From: JBOGTC01 sp050692055
GTDB taxonomy: Bacteria > Chloroflexota > Limnocylindria > QHBO01
Length of the DNA: 10,783 bases
Assembly: GCA_050692055.1 (NCBI GenBank)
Contig: JBOGTC010000051.1
Location: forward strand, 1 to 10,783
Direction: 5' to 3'
Shown: in pieces, positions 7,377 to 10,783 of the stretch
Layout of the letters: the number at the start of each line of letters is the position of its first letter
How positions within the stretch are numbered: position 1 is the stretch's first letter
Program-made: the position numbers and the translations under genes
Notes under the pieces: generated by a model
What the model was told of the DNA's origin: nothing
Seen by the model: the letters and a program-made list of their open reading frames with translations, nothing else
Database searches by the model: none

Positions 7377-7421
7377 CCCGAAATGACCGACCCCGAAATG
7401 ACCGACCCCGAAATGACCGAG
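7377..7421 (+). repeat. Threefold 15-bp tandem repeat carrying the oxidase start codons
   Basis: The unit CCCGAAATGACCGAC occurs at 7377-7391, 7392-7406 and 7407-7421; the third copy differs only in its last base (G). Each unit contains an ATG in the oxidase frame (7383, 7398, 7413) and encodes MTDPE. Because the unit is a multiple of three, gain or loss of a copy would keep the frame. Confidence 0.9.
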
Positions 7422-8453
7422 CCTGTGGCGCCCATCAACCTGGACGAGTACCAGCCGATGGCGCGCTCGCGGCTTGACCCAGCCGCGTACGACTACTACG
7501 CCGGGGGCGCAGGAGACGAGCTCACCATGGCCGACAACCGGGCGGCCTTCGGTCGGCTGCGGCTGCGGCCTCGGGTGCTGGTCAACGTGGCGCGGCGCTC
7601 GTTGCGGACCGCTGCGTTCGGCGTGGAGCTTGCGCATCCGATCATCGTGGCGCCGACCGCGTTCCATGCCCTGGCGCATCCCGAGGCCGAGCTCGCCACG
7701 GCCACCGGTGCCGCAGCGGCGGACGCGCTGCTGACGCTCTCGACCATCTCGTCGCGGCCGATGGAGGAGGTGGCTGCAGCGGCGCCCGGCGCTCCTCGAT
7801 GGTTCCAGCTGTACACCACATGGGAGCGGGAGGGGGTGCTCGCGCTGCTCGATCGCGCCGTCTCCGCCGGCTACTCCGCGGTCGTGGTCACGGTGGACCT
7901 GCCGCTGGCCGGGAACCGCGAGCGTGACGTGCGCAACGCCTTCGTGCTGCAGCTGGGTGCCCACCTGCCCGCGGACCAGCCGGTGGACGAGCACGGGCTC
8001 GTCATCACCGCCAACTTCGGCTGGGACGACCTCGCGTGGCTGCGCTCCGTCTGCCCCGTTCCGCTGCTGGTGAAGGGCGTGCTGCGAGCGGATGATGCGC
8101 TGCGCGCGGTGGGGCTCGGCTGCGATGGGATCTGGGTCTCGAACCACGGTGGACGGCAGCTCGACACTTCCGTCGCCTCCATTGATGCCCTGCCGGAGAT
8201 CGTCGCCGCGGTCGGCAAGGAGGTGCTCGTGGTGGTGGACGGTGGCGTGCGGCGTGGGATCGATGTTCTCAAGGCGCTGGCACTCGGCGCGGACCTCGTC
8301 GCCGTCGGGCGGCCCGTCATCTGGGGACTGGCGGTGAATGGAGCGCCGGGCGTTGAGCACGTCCTGGCCCTGCTGCGCGACGAGCTCTCGCTGGCGATGG
8401 CGCTCGCCGGCTGCCGCGACCTCTCGGAGGTCACCCCGGACCTGCTTGCGTGA
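7383..8453 (+). CDS. FMN-dependent alpha-hydroxy-acid oxidase/dehydrogenase (glycolate/lactate oxidase family)
   Basis: This family oxidises L-2-hydroxy acids (lactate, glycolate, mandelate) to the 2-keto acid with FMN and then passes electrons to oxygen or a carrier. The product is 356 residues from the first ATG, a normal length. Active-site features match: the DYYAGGAGDE start (Y38/Y39), APTAFHALAHPE (90-101), Y144 in QLY, D172 in TVDLP, K231 in LVKG, H255 and R258 in SNHGGRQLD, and the FMN-phosphate segments DGGVRRG (286-292) and VAVGRP (306-311). The position of plant glycolate oxidase W108 seems to hold I122, and the loop between about 190 and 210 is short, so the substrate is not necessarily glycolate. 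There is no membrane segment. The true start among the three repeated ATGs (7383, 7398, 7413) is uncertain, and none has a Shine-Dalgarno. CATGAT at 7368-7373 is a weak -10 candidate. Confidence 0.93.
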   Translation: MTDPEMTDPEMTEPVAPINLDEYQPMARSRLDPAAYDYYAGGAGDELTMADNRAAFGRLRLRPRVLVNVARRSLRTAAFGVELAHPIIVAPTAFHALAHPEAELATATGAAAADALLTLSTISSRPMEEVAAAAPGAPRWFQLYTTWEREGVLALLDRAVSAGYSAVVVTVDLPLAGNRERDVRNAFVLQLGAHLPADQPVDEHGLVITANFGWDDLAWLRSVCPVPLLVKGVLRADDALRAVGLGCDGIWVSNHGGRQLDTSVASIDALPEIVAAVGKEVLVVVDGGVRRGIDVLKALALGADLVAVGRPVIWGLAVNGAPGVEHVLALLRDELSLAMALAGCRDLSEVTPDLLA

Positions 8454-8489
8454 GCGACCGGGAGCACCACGGCCGCTGCGCCGGAACGC

Positions 8490-8585
8490 TCAGCCGCCGA
8501 CGAGCGAGGCTCCGCAGTGGGGACAGACGGTATCCGAGTCGGTGATCGGCTCGCCGCACTCCGGACACTGACGCTGCTCATCCAT
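8490..8585 (-). CDS. 31-residue zinc-ribbon mini-protein
   Basis: The frame from the ATG at 8585 to the TGA at 8490 encodes 31 residues with two CxxC knuckles: CPEC at 7-10 and CPHC at 21-24, each followed by G. The spacing (ten residues between the knuckles) and the GEPI...GASL context are typical of small bacterial zinc-ribbon domains that bind one zinc ion. Function is unknown. A GTG at 8612 in the same frame would give 40 residues; no Shine-Dalgarno supports either start. It lies 57 bases downstream of tRNA-Thr on the same strand with no terminator between, so it may be read from the tRNA promoter. It is convergent with the oxidase gene (36 bases). The cysteine pattern makes chance unlikely, but the size leaves doubt about whether it is a complete gene. 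Confidence 0.7.
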   Translation of the reverse strand: MDEQRQCPECGEPITDSDTVCPHCGASLVGG

Positions 8586-8642
8586 GCCAAACCGTGAATG
8601 CAAGATGCGCACCGCGGGCTGCCGCCGGACTGCGCGGGAGGC

Positions 8643-8717
8643 TGGAGCCGAAGGTGGGATTCGAACCCACGACCGTCGGTTTACGAAACCGATGCTCTAC
8701 CCCTGAGCTACTTCGGC
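8643..8717 (-). tRNA. tRNA-Thr (anticodon CGT)
   Basis: Read on the minus strand the sequence folds as a full cloverleaf: acceptor stem GCCGAAG with CTTCGGC, D arm GCTC-AGGGGTA-GAGC, anticodon arm TCGGT-TTCGTAA-ACCGA with anticodon CGT (reads ACG), a five-base variable loop and T arm GTGGG-TTCGAAT-CCCAC. The mature body is 72 bases (8717 down to 8646) with discriminator T. The next three bases are CCA, so the 3' end appears to be encoded. All stems pair without mismatch. No other tRNA is adjacent. The anticodon is the one needed for the ACG codon, frequent in GC-rich genomes. Confidence 0.97.
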
Positions 8718-8733
8718 CCGTGCGCGAGGGCGC

Positions 8734-8761
8734 ATTCTAGCCGATCGTCCGCCGCTGCGAC
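8734..8761 (-). promoter_or_regulatory. Probable promoter of tRNA-Thr
   Basis: TAGAAT on the minus strand at 8739-8734 matches the -10 consensus at five of six bases and ends 16 bases before the mature tRNA 5' end. A weak -35 (GTCGCA, 8761-8756, three of six) lies at a 16-base spacing. The -10 is convincing; the -35 is not. Confidence 0.5.
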
Positions 8762-8856
8762 ATGGAGCCCTCCGAGCCAGGCGCCGAGGAGCAGCGGGAC
8801 GGTGTCGATCGTCCGCCACAGCGGCGCGCCGGTCAGGTCGCCGATCCTGCCAAATG

Positions 8857-8983
8857 CCAACCACGGCCGGCTTGGGCGACGAAATGAACCCTGGACGCGA
8901 GCGCACCGCCCGCGTCACGCTCGCGGCGGAGCCATCGCCCGCCATTCGAGCACCGTGAGCGCGCCCAAGCCGGCGGTGGTTGG
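8857..8983. repeat. Near-perfect inverted repeat, arms 8857-8878 and 8962-8983
   Basis: The two 22-base arms are reverse complements except at one position and are separated by 83 bases. Each contains the core AAGCCGGCNGTGGTTGG (minus strand at 8857-8873, plus strand at 8967-8983), in which only the middle base varies. An 8-bp perfect stem (CGCGAGCG with CGCTCGCG, 8896-8925) lies in the loop. The whole could be a degenerate miniature or REP-like element, or one large RNA hairpin. No coding content is seen. Confidence 0.8.
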
Positions 8984-9016
8984 AGCGTGACAGCGATCGG
9001 GCGCGTAACAGGCCGT

Positions 9017-9033
9017 AAGCCGGCTGTGGTTGG
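9017..9033 (+). repeat. Third copy of the 17-base core AAGCCGGCNGTGGTTGG
   Basis: This copy is on the plus strand, exactly 50 bases after the second copy and in the same orientation. It differs from the others only at the central N (here T). Similarity outside the core is weak. Confidence 0.8.
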
Positions 9034-9037
9034 AATC

Positions 9038-9052
9038 CGGCGGTGACCGCCG
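9038..9052 (-). terminator. Stem-loop downstream of nth, possible terminator
   Basis: CGGCGG-TGA-CCGCCG forms a six-base-pair hairpin with a three-base loop, 26 bases after the nth stop codon. There is no run of T on either side, so a rho-independent function is uncertain. Confidence 0.3.
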
Positions 9053-9078
9053 TTCGGCAGTGCCCGGTCGGGAGGCCG

Positions 9079-9897
9079 CTACTCCGGGGGGCGCCAGCCG
9101 TGGATCAGCTCGTCATGGAACTGTCGTTCGTCCGACGCGCCGCGCGCGGCGGCGCGCGGCACGGGCGCAACGGGAGCGCGGCCACGCTGTGCATCGGCGT
9201 AGTAGGCGCAGGCGTCGGTCAGCGGGCACAGCCCGCAGATCGGCCGGGGGGCGCGGCATGTGTCCCGGCCGTGACGAATGAGCTCGACGTGGAAGGGATA
9301 CATCTCCTCGGGCGCGAGGGCGGCCTCGAGAAGGTCGTGCGCCCGCTCCAGTGGCGCGCGGGGCGGCAGCATGCCGAGCCGCGTGGCCACCCGGTGCACG
9401 TGCGTATCGACGGGCAGGACCGGTCGGCCGAAGCTGAAGAGGAGAATAATCGCCGCCGTCTTGCGGCCGATCCCCGGCAGCGAGACGAGCCAGTCCCGCG
9501 CCTCTTCGAGCGGCAGCGTGCCAAGGAACGACAGGTCCCACGAGCCCCCGGTGGCGTCGTCGACCTCGGCCAGGACGTGCTGGATGCGGCGGGACTTGGT
9601 CGGCGCCAGGCCGCCGGGGCGGATCACCTCCACCAGCTCGTCGGTCGGCGCGGCGAGCACGTCGGCCCATGACGGATACCGCTCTCGCAGCGCAGTGAAT
9701 GCCCGGAACGAGTTCGTGTCCGACGTGTTCTGGGACAGGATCGTGAGCACCACCTCGCTGACGGCGTCTAGCCGCGGGCCAGCCCAGGTGGGATGGTCGT
9801 ATCGTTCTCCGAGCCGATCCAGCGCAACCTCGACCAGACGTCGGCGGCGGCGGCGGTCGGCCGCCAGCTTCTGCGAGCTCGGCTTGGCGCGGGCCAC
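9079..9897 (-). CDS. nth: Endonuclease III (DNA glycosylase/AP lyase)
   Basis: Nth removes oxidised pyrimidines from DNA and nicks the abasic site during base excision repair. The 272-residue product is longer than the usual 210-220, owing to a basic N-terminal extension (1-20, six consecutive arginines) and a tail of about 40 residues after the cluster. Core parts: the ILSQNTSD segment (53-60), the helix-hairpin-helix LPGIGRKTA (140-148) with catalytic lysine K146, VDTHVHRV (163-170) with catalytic D164, and the [4Fe-4S] ligands C214, C221, C224 and C230 in the canonical C-x6-C-x2-C-x5-C spacing. All catalytic and cluster residues are present. The start is taken as GTG at 9897, eleven bases after the glycerate kinase stop; no Shine-Dalgarno is visible, so a start somewhat further inside is possible. 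It is probably co-transcribed with the kinase. Confidence 0.94.
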   Translation of the reverse strand: MARAKPSSQKLAADRRRRRRLVEVALDRLGERYDHPTWAGPRLDAVSEVVLTILSQNTSDTNSFRAFTALRERYPSWADVLAAPTDELVEVIRPGGLAPTKSRRIQHVLAEVDDATGGSWDLSFLGTLPLEEARDWLVSLPGIGRKTAAIILLFSFGRPVLPVDTHVHRVATRLGMLPPRAPLERAHDLLEAALAPEEMYPFHVELIRHGRDTCRAPRPICGLCPLTDACAYYADAQRGRAPVAPVPRAAARGASDERQFHDELIHGWRPPE

Positions 9898-9908
9898 GGA
9901 CCGATGCG

Positions 9909-10783
9909 CTACGCGCGAGCGAGGTCGAGGCCGATGCCGATGCTACGCGCCAGGCGCGCGGCCGCGGCGGAAAGCAGGCGCTCGCTGTCCGCCATCGCGG
10001 CGTGAAGCTCCATCGGCCGGTCCGGGATCGGCTGCACCACGGTCAGCGCCGTGGCGGCCTCCAGCGCCTCGGCGCCAGTCCCGAGCGCGCCGCACAGCAG
10101 GACCACCGGCGTGGATCGCGGGCGAGCGAGCGTTGCGACGCCCATGGCCGTCTTGCCCTGCAGCGTCTGCTCGTCGGCCCGGCCCTCGCCCGTGACGACG
10201 AGGTCCGCCTCGTCGAGGGCGGCGGCCAGGCCCACGAGCTCGGCCACGACCTCCACGCCGGGGCGGAGAACCGCGGAGGTGAACCCGAGCAGGCCAGCGG
10301 TGGTGCCACCCGCGGCACCCGATCCCGGCAGGTCGGCGACGAGCCTGCCGGTGGCGGCCTCGATGGCGCGGCCGTAGTTGGCCAGGGCCGCGTCGAGCTC
10401 CTCGACTGCGGCCGGATCGGCGCCCTTCTGCGGGCCGTAGGTCGCCGCGGCGCCACGCGCGCCGCACAGCGGATTCTGGACGTCGGAGGCGACGACCAGC
10501 TTGACCTCGGCCAGGCGCGGGTCGAGGCCCGACGCGTCGATCCGCGCCAGGCGCGCGAGCGCGGCGCCGCCGTCGGCCAGGTCACGGCCGTCGCGGTCCA
10601 GGAAGCGGGCGCCGAGCACCGAGAGCATGCCCGACCCACCGTCCGTCGTGGCCGAGCCGCCGAGGCCGATCGTGATGCGCTCCACGCCGGCGTCGAGCGC
10701 CGCGCGCAGCAGCGCACCGGTGCCGCGCGTCGAGGCGTGGCGGCAGGTTTCCGGCGTGCGTTCCTCGCCCGCCAGGCGCGCCA
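9909..10783 (-). CDS. glxK: Glycerate kinase, C-terminal part (5' end outside window)
   Basis: This enzyme phosphorylates D-glycerate with ATP; the GlxK/GarK family usually makes 2-phosphoglycerate, feeding glyoxylate-derived carbon into glycolysis. About 291 residues are visible out of the usual 370-385. The frame is open to the window edge, and the true start is beyond it. Recognisable parts are RHASTRGTGALLRAALDAG at the visible N-side, the glycine-rich IGLGGSATTDGGSGML (10668-10621), VASDVQNPLCG, YGPQKGAD, LPGSGAAGG and DLVVTGEGRADEQTLQGK, all typical of the family. A GTG at 10685 would also open the frame, but the conserved sequence continues upstream of it, so it is not the start. The stop at 9909 is eleven bases before nth. 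Confidence 0.93.
   Translation of the reverse strand, partial: ARLAGEERTPETCRHASTRGTGALLRAALDAGVERITIGLGGSATTDGGSGMLSVLGARFLDRDGRDLADGGAALARLARIDASGLDPRLAEVKLVVASDVQNPLCGARGAAATYGPQKGADPAAVEELDAALANYGRAIEAATGRLVADLPGSGAAGGTTAGLLGFTSAVLRPGVEVVAELVGLAAALDEADLVVTGEGRADEQTLQGKTAMGVATLARPRSTPVVLLCGALGTGAEALEAATALTVVQPIPDRPMELHAAMADSERLLSAAAARLARSIGIGLDLARA

Larger units (their letters stand above)
8718..9078. other. Gene-free region between tRNA-Thr and nth
   Basis: No open frame in these 361 bases looks like a gene: the short frames on both strands have shadow-like composition and no motifs. The left end holds the tRNA promoter. A 12-base word CGATCGTCCGCC occurs twice (8742-8753 and 8806-8817). 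The right half holds three copies of a GC-rich repeat, a small perfect hairpin (8896-8903 with 8918-8925) and a stem-loop near the end of nth. Confidence 0.7.

Noticed and set aside
7349..7438. Longer N-terminus for the LCP protein (start at 7438)
   Set aside because: The extra 30 residues, a GSVIS repeat, are the oxidase's tandem repeat in reverse and overlap its start; the ATG at 7348 just before the membrane helix fits the family.
8598..8990. Plus-strand open frame of 130 codons between the oxidase and nth
   Set aside because: Its most protein-like part (RWDSNPRPSVYETDALPLSYFG) is the tRNA-Thr gene read on the wrong strand, a well-known false protein; the rest has no motif.
1..10783. CRISPR array, prophage, insertion sequence or defence/toxin system
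   Set aside because: No regularly spaced repeats with unique spacers, no transposase or integrase, and every sizeable gene matches an ordinary housekeeping or envelope family.

Overview
The window is GC-rich bacterial chromosome with tightly packed housekeeping genes and no sign of a mobile element, phage, CRISPR array or toxin/defence cassette. The gene set, the Pro/Ser/Thr-rich linker in the cell-envelope LCP protein, a CTC-type L25 with a long acidic tail and at least one apparently leaderless start fit a GC-rich Gram-positive-like or Chloroflexota-type bacterium. This placement is an inference from style, because no 16S or other strong marker is present.

Layout, left to right. (1) 1-1710, plus strand: a folate-synthesis operon made of the 3' end of folC, then folP and folB, joined by overlapping stop/start codons. 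(2) 1707-5352, minus strand: a response regulator, a sensor histidine kinase whose start lies inside the regulator gene, and after a 98-base gap a membrane-anchored HtrA-type serine protease. The order suggests an envelope-stress sensing unit. The protease gene runs head-on into folB and shares a CTAG with it, so both stop codons lie in the same four bases. (3) 5353-6340: a divergent intergenic region with a perfect TATAAT for the regulator and an extended -10 promoter for rplY (ribosomal protein L25/CTC), then rplY itself. (4) 6374-8453: a LytR-CpsA-Psr (LCP) envelope protein on the minus strand, divergent from an FMN-dependent alpha-hydroxy-acid oxidase/dehydrogenase on the plus strand. The oxidase begins with a threefold 15-bp repeat that supplies three in-frame ATG codons. 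(5) 8490-8717, minus strand: tRNA-Thr(CGT) with an encoded CCA, followed downstream by a 31-residue zinc-ribbon mini-protein. (6) 8718-9078: a gene-free stretch with three copies of a short GC-rich repeat, two of them facing each other. (7) 9079-10783, minus strand: the C-terminal part of a glycerate kinase, followed 11 bases later by endonuclease III (nth).

How the genes work together: folC/folP/folB serve one pathway. The regulator, kinase and protease plausibly form one regulatory circuit. The oxidase and glycerate kinase could both belong to two- and three-carbon acid metabolism, but they are not in one operon. I found no convincing new biological system. The points most worth a second look are the tiny zinc-ribbon gene behind the tRNA, the intergenic repeat family, the triplicated start codon and the apparently leaderless regulator transcript.
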